Origin: WJMT01 sp964456985
GTDB taxonomy: Bacteria; Acidobacteriota; Aminicenantia; Aminicenantales; Aminicenantaceae
Length of the DNA: 64,000 nucleotides
Direction of reading: 5' to 3'
NCBI GenBank assembly: GCA_964456985.1
Contig: CAYWDH010000004.1
Span: forward strand, 1 to 64,000
Shown here: positions 8,674-18,138 of the stretch, one piece after another
How positions within the stretch are numbered: the first letter of the stretch is position 1
Layout of the letters: every line of letters begins with the position of its first letter
Notes under the pieces: generated by a model
What the model was told of the DNA's origin: nothing
The model's database searches: none
Seen by the model: the letters and a program-made list of their open reading frames with translations, nothing else
Translations under genes and position numbers: made by a program

Positions 8674-9965
8674 GAATGAAAATGGGTTCAAATAATTTTA
8701 AATGGAATCCTTATGCGGATCAACCGCATAATGTGGCATCCAAATCAGATCGTTTCAAAGCCCACTTCTCTTATACAGGAAGTTATTTGAGGATGTTAGC
8801 CGCAAACTTGCAGAAGTTGATCCCCGTCCTTCTGCGGTACAGAGCATTGAGGAATACGCTCTATGAAAAGTGTGTTTCTATTGGGGATCCTTTTGGGGTT
8901 TCAGTCTCTTTATTAAAAGCAAAGGAAGATGATATTCTCAAGGCATTAACAGAGATAGGGGTGAGCCACACCTTGATACGTGTCCCGTCATGGGAAAAGA
9001 ACCGTCTACCTGAATATGGAGAATTTGTCGATAGACTTAAAAACGGAGGGATGGATGTGGTCATTGCCTTGGTCCAGAACCGCCAAGACCTGCTTGATAA
9101 GAGAAAATGGATCGATTTTCTTAACTGTGTATTTTCCCGTTTTTCTGATAAAAGCCTGTTTTTTGAGATCGGCCATGCCTGGAACCGGACAAAATGGGGA
9201 TTATGGGATTACAGGGAGTATCTGGAGCTTGCGGGACCTGCTTTCTCAGCTGCACGAACTTATGGAGTGAACTTATTAGGTCCTGCTGTCATTGATTTTG
9301 AATTTCATTTATATCCTCCTGTTTTAAAAACGGTCCATTTTGATAAGGTCACGTCTCTTCTTTATGTTGACCGGGTAGGGGCCCCTGAAAACACTCAGTT
9401 CGGTTGGGACCTTTCAAAAAAAATCACCTTATTGAAAGCAGTGATTGACCAGTGCAGCCGTAAAGGAAAGGAACTGTGGATCACTGAATTCAACTGGCCT
9501 TTAAGAGGAATGGGAAAATATTCACCTGCTTCGGGAAAACCGAATGTTTCTGAGGAACAGCAGGCGAATTTTCTTGTCCGCTATTATATATTGGCTTTAT
9601 TCACTGGAATGGTCAAAAGGATATACTGGTGGCAGCTTGCAGCTCCGGGATATGGACTTATAGACAACCGCAAGGGACAGTGGAGAAAAAGGCCTTCTTT
9701 TTTGGCTTATAAAACACTTGCAGAACAATTAAAAGACAGTGAATTCGTAAGAAAGGAAAAAAATGCGGATGCAGAGATATTCCTCTTCAGAAAAAGGAAG
9801 AATATGTTTGCCGTATGCTGGACCAAAGCAGGATGTTTAAGGCATTCATTTACTGATCCCATTTTAAAAGTGCTGGATAGGGATGGGAAAATGATTGATC
9901 TTTCAGGCAGCAGCATTGTGTTAACAGAAAAGCCGGTATATATATGTTTTGAGTCACTAAAATGA
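8670..9965 (+). CDS. Glycoside hydrolase-like TIM-barrel protein
   Basis: A 431-residue protein resembling clan GH-A glycosidases (GH39/GH5-like). The likely acid/base glutamate is in FEIGHAWNRTKWG (E166) and the likely nucleophile in ITEFNWP (E273); strand-loop spacing fits a TIM barrel. There is no signal peptide, which suggests a cytoplasmic role or degenerate function. The start GTG at 8670 overlaps the preceding TGA; in-frame ATGs at 8676 and 8682 are alternatives. The 3' end overlaps the methyltransferase by four bases (ATGA). Translational coupling with a sugar-kinase-like gene and a methyltransferase suggests a shared job in making or trimming an envelope glycan. The substrate is unknown. 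Confidence 0.7.
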   Translation: MRMKMGSNNFKWNPYADQPHNVASKSDRFKAHFSYTGSYLRMLAANLQKLIPVLLRYRALRNTLYEKCVSIGDPFGVSVSLLKAKEDDILKALTEIGVSHTLIRVPSWEKNRLPEYGEFVDRLKNGGMDVVIALVQNRQDLLDKRKWIDFLNCVFSRFSDKSLFFEIGHAWNRTKWGLWDYREYLELAGPAFSAARTYGVNLLGPAVIDFEFHLYPPVLKTVHFDKVTSLLYVDRVGAPENTQFGWDLSKKITLLKAVIDQCSRKGKELWITEFNWPLRGMGKYSPASGKPNVSEEQQANFLVRYYILALFTGMVKRIYWWQLAAPGYGLIDNRKGQWRKRPSFLAYKTLAEQLKDSEFVRKEKNADAEIFLFRKRKNMFAVCWTKAGCLRHSFTDPILKVLDRDGKMIDLSGSSIVLTEKPVYICFESLK

Positions 9966-10696
9966 CCTGCGTTAAGAATCCCGAAAAAAGAATTAAGGAA
10001 GAAGATGTGAAAAGTAAAGGCACGTTTTTTAAAGACCATGAAGTGCTTGATTACGAGAAAAAGAGATACAGAGGTTTTGACCAGAAAATAGTCAACTGGA
10101 GAGAGAGAAGGATTATAAAAAAGCTTTTAAAGGAAACGAAGGGGGAAGCAGAAAAGGTTCTTGATCTTCCCTGTGGATATGGAAGGTTTTCGCAGTTGCT
10201 CACAGAGAAAGTCCCCTGTCTTATTAGCGGAGATCGCTCTTTTGCAATGGTCAAAAGAGCTTTGGACAACAGGTCCGTCTCAGACATGACTTCAAAGCCA
10301 GGTGCTGTATGTGATGCTGTGGAAGGCCTGCCTTTTAAAACAGGGGTATTTGATGGAATTTTTTCCATGAGGTTTTTTCATCATCTCCACAGCAGGAATT
10401 CACGGATAAGAGTGTTGAAAGAGTTTCTCCGTACCTCATCGGATTGGGTCATTATTTCTTTTTACAGTCTGAATCCTGTACACAAACTTCAGAGAAGGAT
10501 GAGAAAAGCAACAGGGAAAAGCAGGACCAATATAAATATGATGTCACAAAAGGATTTTGTTTTGGAAGCCAAGGAAGCCGGACTTTATGTGAAAAAAATA
10601 AGCCCTTTGTTTAAAGGACTGCATTCCCAGCACATAGCTTTACTTGGAAAGACTGAATTTTATCCTTATGCCGGCCTGAAGGGAAAGACCGGATAG
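9962..10696 (+). CDS. Class I SAM-dependent methyltransferase
   Basis: A 244-residue methyltransferase. The SAM-binding motif I is VLDLPCGYGRF, motif II acidic residues lie near LISGDRSFAMV, and the post-motif segment GIFSMRFFHHL is typical of the Methyltransf_11 group. It is the third gene of an overlapping set with the kinase-like and glycosidase-like genes, so its substrate is likely the same glycan or lipid. Its last 57 bases overlap the convergent gene ending at 10640. There is no intergenic terminator at this boundary. Confidence 0.85.
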   Translation: MTCVKNPEKRIKEEDVKSKGTFFKDHEVLDYEKKRYRGFDQKIVNWRERRIIKKLLKETKGEAEKVLDLPCGYGRFSQLLTEKVPCLISGDRSFAMVKRALDNRSVSDMTSKPGAVCDAVEGLPFKTGVFDGIFSMRFFHHLHSRNSRIRVLKEFLRTSSDWVIISFYSLNPVHKLQRRMRKATGKSRTNINMMSQKDFVLEAKEAGLYVKKISPLFKGLHSQHIALLGKTEFYPYAGLKGKTG

Positions 10697-11851
10697 ATCT
10701 AGAGTAGCCCTCTCTGGGTTTGATACTCCGTATCCGGAGGGTGTTTTATCCCTAACGAAAACGAGAGGAAAAGTATCCTTATTAGGCACTTCACCCTGGT
10801 AAATATACAGGTATCCTTTTTCTTTATATTCAAGACCAGTGGAATCTCGAAAAACGCCTTCTCCCTTGAGGTCATTGATTACAGCATAACGACCTGAGGC
10901 CTCTATGAACACACTAAAAAAACGGCCAAAGTCATGGACAAATCCCAGTCCCAGCAATGCTCCGATCTGACCGGAATTAGCTTTCCCGCTCCATTCCTGC
11001 CAGGTATCGTTTTCCGTTAATCTATAAAGATAGGAACATTCAGTGAAAATGTATTCAATCCCTACTTTTATATAAAACTCTGGACTGACGTGGTAAGAGA
11101 GAAAGATCCTGACCGGAAGGGCCTTTATTTCAGGTTGGGTTTGAATACTGAGGGAGGCAGGCTGGGAGAAATTGACTGAAGTCTCTTTCTTCCCAAAGAA
11201 ATACTCAGCTCCAATCCCGAAATGAAGTCCTGAGGCCAACGGCACACTGACATCCCCGCCGTATATAAAGTTCAGATGAAAGGGCTGGAATTCACCGGTC
11301 TTTTCCGCTCCGAGAGTGCTCTGATAGTATTCGATGATGCCTTCGGCTCCCTCATTTATGTCCCCCATTAATGAATAGTTGCCTCCACCTGTAATATTAA
11401 TATGGATTTGAGAAGCGGTCGGCAGGATAAGGGCTCTTTTCGATGGAGGTTCGGGAACTGGTTCTGGAGTTATTACTTTTTCCTTCTTCACGGGAATTTT
11501 CTTTTCTTCCTCTTTCTGAGGAGGCTTTTCTTCTTCTTTTTCTTCTGCGGCCGGAACTTTTTTTACGAGGCTTTCATGCACATAGCCATCGATTGTTTTT
11601 TCGTCATCAATAAGGATCCTTATATGATACCAGGGCCCTTCTTGCCCGAGAACATCCATGATCGTTCCCTGAGAGGCCAGATGAATTATTGGGCTTCCTA
11701 TATCAGGTTCCGCTCTTATATTTGCCAGTTCAGTGACCACTTCAAGTTTGACGATTTGGTCCTGGGGGATACCGTAAGTGAGACTAAAAATGAATGATTG
11801 AACAAAAAATATAAGTAATATAAAATTAAATTTTCTTTTCATTCCTTTCAA
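10640..11851 (-). CDS. SH3-domain and outer-membrane barrel protein
   Basis: A 403-residue exported protein in three parts: a signal peptide (1-27), a bacterial SH3 domain (about 33-95, with NIRAEPDIGSPII and WYHIRI), then a Lys/Glu/Pro-rich linker (about 98-140), then a C-terminal OmpW/OmpA-like barrel. The layout suggests a barrel that reaches into the periplasm and binds peptidoglycan or protein partners through SH3. Start choice is open: TTG at 11851 has AGGA eight bases upstream, while the ATG at 11842 has a site directly abutting it. The 3' end overlaps the methyltransferase gene on the other strand by 57 bases. Confidence 0.78.
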   Translation of the reverse strand: MKGMKRKFNFILLIFFVQSFIFSLTYGIPQDQIVKLEVVTELANIRAEPDIGSPIIHLASQGTIMDVLGQEGPWYHIRILIDDEKTIDGYVHESLVKKVPAAEEKEEEKPPQKEEEKKIPVKKEKVITPEPVPEPPSKRALILPTASQIHINITGGGNYSLMGDINEGAEGIIEYYQSTLGAEKTGEFQPFHLNFIYGGDVSVPLASGLHFGIGAEYFFGKKETSVNFSQPASLSIQTQPEIKALPVRIFLSYHVSPEFYIKVGIEYIFTECSYLYRLTENDTWQEWSGKANSGQIGALLGLGFVHDFGRFFSVFIEASGRYAVINDLKGEGVFRDSTGLEYKEKGYLYIYQGEVPNKDTFPLVFVRDKTPSGYGVSNPERATLDLSGLSLQAGIRIKFSLSK

Positions 11852-11969
11852 TTTAACCGTCCTTTGAAGGGAATTATAGAAAAGGGTTATTTAACTGTCA
11901 AGAAACATAATAGAAGAGTCTTTAACAGAGATGAAAAAAAATGATATCATTACAAAAGCGGAGACGACT

Positions 11970-12746
11970 ATGAAAGGGAAAAAAACAATCAGCTTGTTTT
12001 TTGTTTTATGTTTTTTTATTTTTTCAGGTTATCTTGAGGCTTTAGATGAACCTAAAATTGTTTTTGATAATAAGAAAATTGATTTTGGTCAAGCCATACA
12101 GGGTGTTGAGCTGACACAAAGCTTTTCATTTGAAAATGCCGGTGGTTCACTTCTAACCATTGAGAAGATCAGGACATCGTGTGGATGTACAGCGGCCCTT
12201 GCGTCAAAGGAGAGTTTAAAGCCCGGAGAAAAAGGAGATATAGAAGTAACTTTTAACACAAGGGGATACAGCGGGGAAGTTTCTAAATACATATATGTGT
12301 ATACCAATGATCCTAAAAATCCACGGGTTATGTTATCTGTTTCCGCTCATATTGAGATTCCTCCGGGTCCCAAAATAAAACTTAACAGAACCGGTGCAGA
12401 CATCGGTCTGATTCTTGAAGGTGAAAACATCCAGTCCGGGTTTAATATTAAGAACACGGGGGAGCTTGAATTGGAAGTGGAATTTTCTCATAAAGATGCC
12501 CATTTTTTTCATAACGGAAAAGAGATCAAGAAGTCATTGAAGGTATCATCGGGTCGGCAAAAAGAAGTTAGAATAGAGATAGGGACTCCTGCAGAAGCAG
12601 GTCCCATCAGAGAGTATATCCTGTTAAAGACAAATGATCCCCTGCGCTCCACCCTCTCTTTTTATATTAGGGGCTATGCGGTTACTGAGAAACAGCTTAA
12701 AGAACTTTTTGAAAAATACAAACATTTAATCAGAGAAAAAACATAG
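11970..12746 (+). CDS. DUF1573 domain-containing exported protein
   Basis: A 258-residue exported protein. After a signal peptide (about 1-23) comes the DUF1573 (HYDIN/Ig-like) repeat: FDFGQ-type strand, SFEFENAGGSLLTI, then SCGCTAAL, and the paired strand region KPGEKGDIEVTFNT. A second, more diverged repeat follows. The family occurs in periplasmic or surface proteins, and its function is not defined. I start at 11970 because GGAGA lies seven bases upstream and the hydrophobic leader follows at once; an ATG at 11931 would place 13 polar residues before the signal sequence. The yggT gene follows eight bases later. Confidence 0.85.
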   Translation: MKGKKTISLFFVLCFFIFSGYLEALDEPKIVFDNKKIDFGQAIQGVELTQSFSFENAGGSLLTIEKIRTSCGCTAALASKESLKPGEKGDIEVTFNTRGYSGEVSKYIYVYTNDPKNPRVMLSVSAHIEIPPGPKIKLNRTGADIGLILEGENIQSGFNIKNTGELELEVEFSHKDAHFFHNGKEIKKSLKVSSGRQKEVRIEIGTPAEAGPIREYILLKTNDPLRSTLSFYIRGYAVTEKQLKELFEKYKHLIREKT

Positions 12747-12754
12747 GGATTTAG

Positions 12755-13078
12755 ATGATTTTATTAGCAAATCTATTGTATGCTGTATCAAGAATCGTTC
12801 ATTTTATTTTGAACATATATATATGGATAATCTTTGCTCATGTTATTCTTTCATGGATAAGGACACCTTCCCTCTATCAAATCAGATTGATTCTTTTTAA
12901 GTTGACAGAACCGGTTTTAGGCCCGATAAGAAAGTTTGTCCCTCCTTATAAGTTCGGAGGGCTGGATATCAGTCCCATAATTGCATTTGTATTGATCCTT
13001 CTGATCGATACGGTTGTGGTGAGGTCTATTTCTCAATATGCGATCCAGCTTCTAGGTCCGAGGACTTATTCATTTTAG
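12755..13078 (+). CDS. YggT family membrane protein
   Basis: A 107-residue inner-membrane protein with two hydrophobic segments (about residues 12-36 and 70-90) separated by the family motif PSLYQIRLILFKLTEPVLGPIRKFVPP. YggT proteins are linked to osmotic and cell-shape functions and often sit beside a DUF167 (YggU) gene, as here. AGGGA upstream of the ATG supports the start. Confidence 0.88.
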   Translation: MILLANLLYAVSRIVHFILNIYIWIIFAHVILSWIRTPSLYQIRLILFKLTEPVLGPIRKFVPPYKFGGLDISPIIAFVLILLIDTVVVRSISQYAIQLLGPRTYSF

Positions 13079-13137
13079 CTTTAAAGATATTTGTGAATAT
13101 ATATATGCTGTGCAGCCTCTTCAGGAGAAGGTGAACG

Positions 13138-13365
13138 ATGCGCATTTCCGCTAACGTCAGTCCAAAATCCGTTATGCCGGGAATAGAAAGATTGGGGGAG
13201 AATACGTTTAAAATCAAGGTAAAGGCTCCCCCTGAAAAAGGAGAAGCGAACAAAGAAGCTGTGGCAATGATCGCTGATTATTTCCATGTCTCAAAATCAA
13301 AGGTCCGTATTCTCAGAGGTCACACCGCTCGAAAAAAGATAATTGAGATCATGGGCCTTGAATAA
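13138..13365 (+). CDS. DUF167 (YggU) family protein
   Basis: A 75-residue protein matching the small DUF167/YggU family along its whole length, with the signatures SPKSVMPGIE, KVKAPPEKGEANKE and RILRGHTARKKII. The structure of the family is known but the function is not. GAAGGTG upstream of the ATG is a good ribosome site. It follows yggT, a conserved pairing across bacteria. Confidence 0.9.
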   Translation: MRISANVSPKSVMPGIERLGENTFKIKVKAPPEKGEANKEAVAMIADYFHVSKSKVRILRGHTARKKIIEIMGLE

Positions 13366-13410
13366 ATTAATGATTTGCTTTAGCTCAAGACTTTAAGGTG
13401 ACAAACGGTC

Positions 13411-14721
13411 ATGGGGATTTATAATTTTGTGAGCTTCCTCGGGGTTTTTATCATCGCCGGGTTTGCATGGCTGTGTTCGTCAAACCGGCGCGTTATCAAT
13501 TGGAGGGTTATATTTTGGGGTATTCTGCTCCAGTTCATCTTCGCTGTCTTTGTCTTTGTGCTTCCAGTGGGAGCTAAATTTTTTCTTTTCGTAAACAAAC
13601 TGGTCGTATCTGTTCTCGAGAGCGCTAAAGAAGGGGCTGAATTTGTATTCGGGCGCCTGGCTTTGGGTCCTGGAGAGACGACTGAGGCCGGAGAGACGTC
13701 CCTTGGGTCTTTTCTTGCTTTTCAGGCGCTTCCGACTGTAATATTTTTTGCTGCCCTGGTTTCAGCTCTCTATTATCTGAAAATCATGCCTTTGATCATA
13801 AGAGGTTTTTCTTATGTTTTTACCAAACTGATGAGGATAAGCGGTGCGGAATCCCTCAGTGCGTCAAGTAATATTTTTGTGGGGATTGAGTCCTCTCTGG
13901 TCATAAAACCTCATTTAGATGATATGACCAAGTCTGAATTGACGACTGTTTTGGCTGCGGGGATGGGAACAATAGCTTCGAGTGTGCTTGCCCTTTATGT
14001 GTTCACTCTTCAGGAACAGCTCCCGACCATTGCAGGACATCTTGTGTCTGCTTCCCTTCTTTCCGCCCCGGCTGCTGTTGTGATGTCCAAGCTGATTGTC
14101 CCAGAGACAGAGAAACCAAAGACCTTAGGTATGGATGTGAAGCCATATTATAAAAGAGAAGATAACCTTATCGCTGCCATTGTTGAAGGAGCCAACAGCG
14201 GACTGCGGCTTATGCTTGGAATCATTGCGCTTCTTATTGCCTTTTTAGGATTGATCGCTCTACTGGATTTGGCTCTGGGTTGGGCTGGAGGCCATATAAA
14301 TCATCTTTTCAATATAAGTTTTAATTGGTCCATAAGATCGATCCTGGGTTATATTTTTTACCCTTTCACCTTGGTATTGGGAGTTCCCCCCGGTGATGCC
14401 TTTGAGATCGCTAAACTTCTCGGGGAAAGAACCGTGGCGACCGAAGTGGTCTCCTATCAAGACTTATCAAAGCTTTTAGCCGATAATGCCCTTATTCATT
14501 CCCGTTCTGCTATCATTGCTTCGTATGCTTTATGCGGGTTCGCTCATTTTGCATCACTGGCTATTTTTATTGGGGGGATAGGCGCGCTGGCTCCGAAAAG
14601 AATAAAGGACCTTTCTAGGGTTGGCCTCAGGGCCTTACTCGCTGCAACGCTGGCTTGTCTGATGACAGGTGCTGTTGCCGGAATATTTTACTCCTCAGGC
14701 TCGCTCCTTTTGGGAAATTGA
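13411..14721 (+). CDS. nupC: Concentrative nucleoside transporter (CNT family)
   Basis: A 436-residue inner-membrane transporter of the CNT/NupC family, which imports nucleosides with Na+ or H+. About ten membrane helices are visible. Family motifs include NIFVGIESSLVIKP (the nucleoside- and cation-binding hairpin), SELTTVLAAGMGTIASSVLALY, and YALCGFAHFASLAIFIGG near the C-terminus. AAGGTG upstream supports the start. The 3' end lies upstream of the dprA start chosen here, though a longer dprA frame would overlap it. Nucleoside uptake beside DNA-processing genes may reflect salvage, but this is only suggestive. Confidence 0.92.
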   Translation: MGIYNFVSFLGVFIIAGFAWLCSSNRRVINWRVIFWGILLQFIFAVFVFVLPVGAKFFLFVNKLVVSVLESAKEGAEFVFGRLALGPGETTEAGETSLGSFLAFQALPTVIFFAALVSALYYLKIMPLIIRGFSYVFTKLMRISGAESLSASSNIFVGIESSLVIKPHLDDMTKSELTTVLAAGMGTIASSVLALYVFTLQEQLPTIAGHLVSASLLSAPAAVVMSKLIVPETEKPKTLGMDVKPYYKREDNLIAAIVEGANSGLRLMLGIIALLIAFLGLIALLDLALGWAGGHINHLFNISFNWSIRSILGYIFYPFTLVLGVPPGDAFEIAKLLGERTVATEVVSYQDLSKLLADNALIHSRSAIIASYALCGFAHFASLAIFIGGIGALAPKRIKDLSRVGLRALLAATLACLMTGAVAGIFYSSGSLLLGN

Positions 14722-14797
14722 TGCGTTTTTATTACAGTTTGCGTTTTTGTTTTTTGTTGTTAAAATTAATTTCGAAATTCCTAACATAAAAGAGAAC

Positions 14798-15898
14798 GTG
14801 GAACAAAATCTTAAATACTGGATTGCTTTTAATCTTTTGTTTGCAGAGGATTTAGGGTCTGCGCAGAAGATTTTTCAGCATTATTCTTCTGTAAAGGATA
14901 TTTTTGAAACACCAGCTGAAGATATTGACGGCTTGGGTTTCAGTAAAAGAGTCACTGCAGCTGTAAAATCTCGAAGAACTCTTGAAAAGGCGGTTAGAGA
15001 GCTTGACAGAATCAATAAAAAGGGCTATACAGTCCTCACTATAGAGGATGATGGATATCCTGAGTATTTAAGAGAAATTTTTGATCCTCCATACGTCCTT
15101 TATTGTGCAGGTAATCTGGATGTGCTGAAGAAACCGGCTGTTTCCATTGTGGGGGCTAGAAGATCATCACCTTATGGAAGGGCGGTAGCTGAAAAGCTGG
15201 CTTTTGAGCTAGCCTCACGCGGTATCGTGATAGTCAGCGGTATGGCGCGCGGGATTGACTCTATGGCTCACTGGGGTGCGTTAAGAGGAGGTCAAACAGT
15301 GGCTGTATTAGGCTCTGGACTGGATAATATTTATCCCAGAGAAAACAAGAAGCTATTTGATAAGATCATTGATTCAGGAGCTGTGATCACAGAGTATCCT
15401 TTAGGCTCAATGCCTCTTGGATTTCATTTTCCATTAAGGAACAGGATTATCAGCGGTCTGTCCATGGCTGTTGTCGTGGCCGAAGCTGCAGAGAGAAGCG
15501 GGTCCCTTATATCAGCCAAGCTGGCCCTGGAACAGAACAGGGAAGTGATGGCTGTTCCTGGTAACATCACTTCAAAACTGAGTAAAGGAACAAACTGGCT
15601 GATAAAAAACGGCGCGAAACTTATTGAGGGGTGGAGAGATATTGTTGAAGAACTTCCTCCGTATGTCAGAGAGACCATACCTATGGAGCCCGAGCTGAAA
15701 GGGGAAGAGAAAGTAAAGTTAAGCCCCGGGGAAAGAGACATTATCAGGCATCTCACGGAAGATGGTTTGACCCATATAGATATGATTGTAAAGAAAACCG
15801 GTCTCAGTGTGTCTGAAGTATTGTCGGTCCTGCTGAGACTGGAGCTTAAAGGGGTTGTCAAGCAGAGTCCTGGAAAATTTTTTCAAAGGAAATTGTAA
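14798..15898 (+). CDS. dprA: DNA-processing protein DprA
   Basis: A 366-residue DprA/Smf protein, which loads RecA on incoming single-stranded DNA during transformation. A helical N-terminal segment carries helix-hairpin-helix-like repeats, then the Rossmann fold: SIVGARRSSPYG, SGMARGIDSMAHWGAL, FPLRNRIISGLS and AEAAERSGSLISAKLAL. A winged helix (about the last 65 residues) ends it. I prefer GTG 14798 with AGAGA just upstream, because the frame reaching back to 14669 adds a hydrophobic stretch unlike other DprA proteins and overlaps nupC. Its TAA overlaps the topA ATG by one base (TAATG), so the two are coupled. Confidence 0.9.
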   Translation: MEQNLKYWIAFNLLFAEDLGSAQKIFQHYSSVKDIFETPAEDIDGLGFSKRVTAAVKSRRTLEKAVRELDRINKKGYTVLTIEDDGYPEYLREIFDPPYVLYCAGNLDVLKKPAVSIVGARRSSPYGRAVAEKLAFELASRGIVIVSGMARGIDSMAHWGALRGGQTVAVLGSGLDNIYPRENKKLFDKIIDSGAVITEYPLGSMPLGFHFPLRNRIISGLSMAVVVAEAAERSGSLISAKLALEQNREVMAVPGNITSKLSKGTNWLIKNGAKLIEGWRDIVEELPPYVRETIPMEPELKGEEKVKLSPGERDIIRHLTEDGLTHIDMIVKKTGLSVSEVLSVLLRLELKGVVKQSPGKFFQRKL

Positions 15899-18123
15899 TG
15901 AGTAAAAAATTAGTCATTGTGGAATCTCCAGCAAAAGCCAAGACTGTCAACCGCTATCTGGGATCGGATTACTCGGTCAAAGCTTCATTTGGTCATATCC
16001 GGGACCTTCCTGAGAAGAGTATCGGAGTGGATATTGAAAATGATTTTGAACCTGAGTACGAGATAATACCGGCAAGGAAGAAAATCGTTATACAGCTTCA
16101 AAAGGAAGCTGAAAAGAGTGATTCTGTTATACTAGCTGCTGATCCGGACAGGGAGGGAGAAGCCATATGCTGGCATTTATCGGAAGTGCTGAAAAAATAT
16201 AATAAAGAGATCCGTCGGGTCCTTTTTCACGAAATAACAAAGAAGGCAGTAGAAGGTGCTTTTAAAAAGGTTCTCTCTTTGGATAAGGATAAAATTAACG
16301 CCCAACAGGCAAGAAGGGTACTGGATAGACTTGTCGGCTACAGGATAAGCCCTCTTCTGTGGAAGAAAATCGGAAAAGGCTTGAGTGCGGGGAGAGTCCA
16401 ATCAATCGTCCTGCGATTGATTTGTGAACGAGAGAAAGAGATAAATGATTTTGTTCCAAAAGAATTCTGGGATATCAAAGCTCGACTCAAGGCTTCATCT
16501 CCTCCTGTTTTTACGGCCGGGCTTGTAAAGATAAGAGGGAAAAAAGCCAATGTCAAAGATGAGGAGACAGCAAAGAAGATATTATCCGATCTGGAAAAAG
16601 CCCGGTTTGTGCTTGAGGATCTAAAAGTAAAGTTAAAGAAGAAAAATCCCTATCCCCCTTATATAACAAGCACACTCCAGCAGGATAGTTACCGCATCAA
16701 TAAGTTTTCTGTAAAAAAGACCATGATGATCGCTCAGAAGCTTTATGAAGGAGTGGAAATAGGAGAGAGAGGATTAGTGGGCCTTATCACTTATATGAGA
16801 ACAGATTCAGTCCGGGTTTCTGAAGAGGCTTTAAGAAAAGGACGGTCCTATATAGAAAAAAAGTTTTCAAAGGATTATCTTTCAAATACGCCCAGAAGAT
16901 TCAAAAATAAGAGGAAGGCTCAGGATGCCCATGAGGCCATACGGCCCACTTCTTTTGGTCTTCCGCCTGAAAAAGTGGAGATGTATTTAAGTAGAGAGGA
17001 GCTCAGAGTCTATTCAATGATCTGGAGCCGTTTCATTGCCTCTCAAATGAGCCCTGCCAGAATTGAAGAAACTGTGTTTGAAATAAAGGCTGGGGATTAT
17101 CATTTTCGGGCTAAAGGAGGGATCATGAAGTTCAAAGGATTCCTTGCTGTGTATCCGGATATGAAAGACAAGGATGAAAGGCTCCCTCCTGCAGAGAAAG
17201 GTGAAATGCTAAAGCTGGAAAAAGTCCACTCCGAACAGAAATTCACCCAGCCTCCACCCCGTTACTCCGAAGGAACGCTAGTGAAAGAGCTGGAATCAAG
17301 AGGCATAGGCCGTCCCAGTACATATGCACCCATTATTTCTACCATTCAAGGAAGAGAATATGTTTTGAAGAGAAAAGGAAGATTTATTCCAACCGAGGTC
17401 GGCATATTTATAAATGGTTATCTCATTGATAATTTTCCCGATTTAATGCAGTTTAAGTTTACTGCCCAGCTTGAAGAGGATCTTGACCTTATAAGTGAAG
17501 GAGAAAAGAGCTGGAGGGAATATATAAGATCTTATAATAGGCTTCTTGACGAGGATTTGAAGAAAGCGAGCCAGAAACAAGGAGTGAAATCCAAAGGCAT
17601 CCCTTCCGAAGAGAAATGTCCTGAATGCGGTCGTCCCCTAGTTATAAAATCCGGTAAGTATGGAAAATTCAAAGCCTGTTCAGGTTTTCCTGAATGCCGT
17701 TATAAGAAAAGTCTGAATACCAAAGAAGCAAAGCCAGTAGATGAGAAATGTCCTGAATGCGGTTCACAGCTTGTCCTTCGTCATGGGCGCTATGGGTCTT
17801 TCATAGCCTGTTCGAATTATCCAAAATGCAGATATATTAAAAAGGAAAGGAAGGATACCGGAATCGGATGTCCTGAATGCAGCGGCACGATTGTGATGAA
17901 AAAGACGAAAAAGGGGAAAGTCTTCTACGGATGCAGCAATTTTCCAAAATGTAAATTCGCTTCATGGGACGAACCGGTCTCCCAGCCCTGTCCAGAATGC
18001 GGGAGGATTTTGGTGTTCAGAAAAAACCTGATAAATGGGAAGCCTTATTTGTACTGTGGCAAAAAAGACTGTGATTATAAGGAATTTGTAGATAAAGAAA
18101 GAATATGGGAAAAAAAGGAATAA
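15898..18123 (+). CDS. topA: DNA topoisomerase I (type IA)
   Basis: A 741-residue type IA topoisomerase that relaxes negative supercoils. The Toprim domain shows E9 (VESPAKAKT) and the DxD pair D82/D84 (ADPDREGEAI). The catalytic tyrosine is Y299 in GLITYMRTDS. After about residue 580 there are four C-terminal zinc-ribbon repeats, each starting CPEC (the third is CPECSG). This is the common bacterial layout. dprA-topA-xer order is shared with many Firmicutes and deep-branching bacteria; the hslVU genes that often follow are missing here. Confidence 0.97.
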   Translation: MSKKLVIVESPAKAKTVNRYLGSDYSVKASFGHIRDLPEKSIGVDIENDFEPEYEIIPARKKIVIQLQKEAEKSDSVILAADPDREGEAICWHLSEVLKKYNKEIRRVLFHEITKKAVEGAFKKVLSLDKDKINAQQARRVLDRLVGYRISPLLWKKIGKGLSAGRVQSIVLRLICEREKEINDFVPKEFWDIKARLKASSPPVFTAGLVKIRGKKANVKDEETAKKILSDLEKARFVLEDLKVKLKKKNPYPPYITSTLQQDSYRINKFSVKKTMMIAQKLYEGVEIGERGLVGLITYMRTDSVRVSEEALRKGRSYIEKKFSKDYLSNTPRRFKNKRKAQDAHEAIRPTSFGLPPEKVEMYLSREELRVYSMIWSRFIASQMSPARIEETVFEIKAGDYHFRAKGGIMKFKGFLAVYPDMKDKDERLPPAEKGEMLKLEKVHSEQKFTQPPPRYSEGTLVKELESRGIGRPSTYAPIISTIQGREYVLKRKGRFIPTEVGIFINGYLIDNFPDLMQFKFTAQLEEDLDLISEGEKSWREYIRSYNRLLDEDLKKASQKQGVKSKGIPSEEKCPECGRPLVIKSGKYGKFKACSGFPECRYKKSLNTKEAKPVDEKCPECGSQLVLRHGRYGSFIACSNYPKCRYIKKERKDTGIGCPECSGTIVMKKTKKGKVFYGCSNFPKCKFASWDEPVSQPCPECGRILVFRKNLINGKPYLYCGKKDCDYKEFVDKERIWEKKE

Positions 18124-18138
18124 AGAGGCTGGAGCCCA

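Noticed and set aside
14669..14797. Longer dprA start within the nupC gene
   Set aside because: It adds a hydrophobic stretch unlike DprA proteins and overlaps nupC by 53 bases; GTG 14798 is more plausible.
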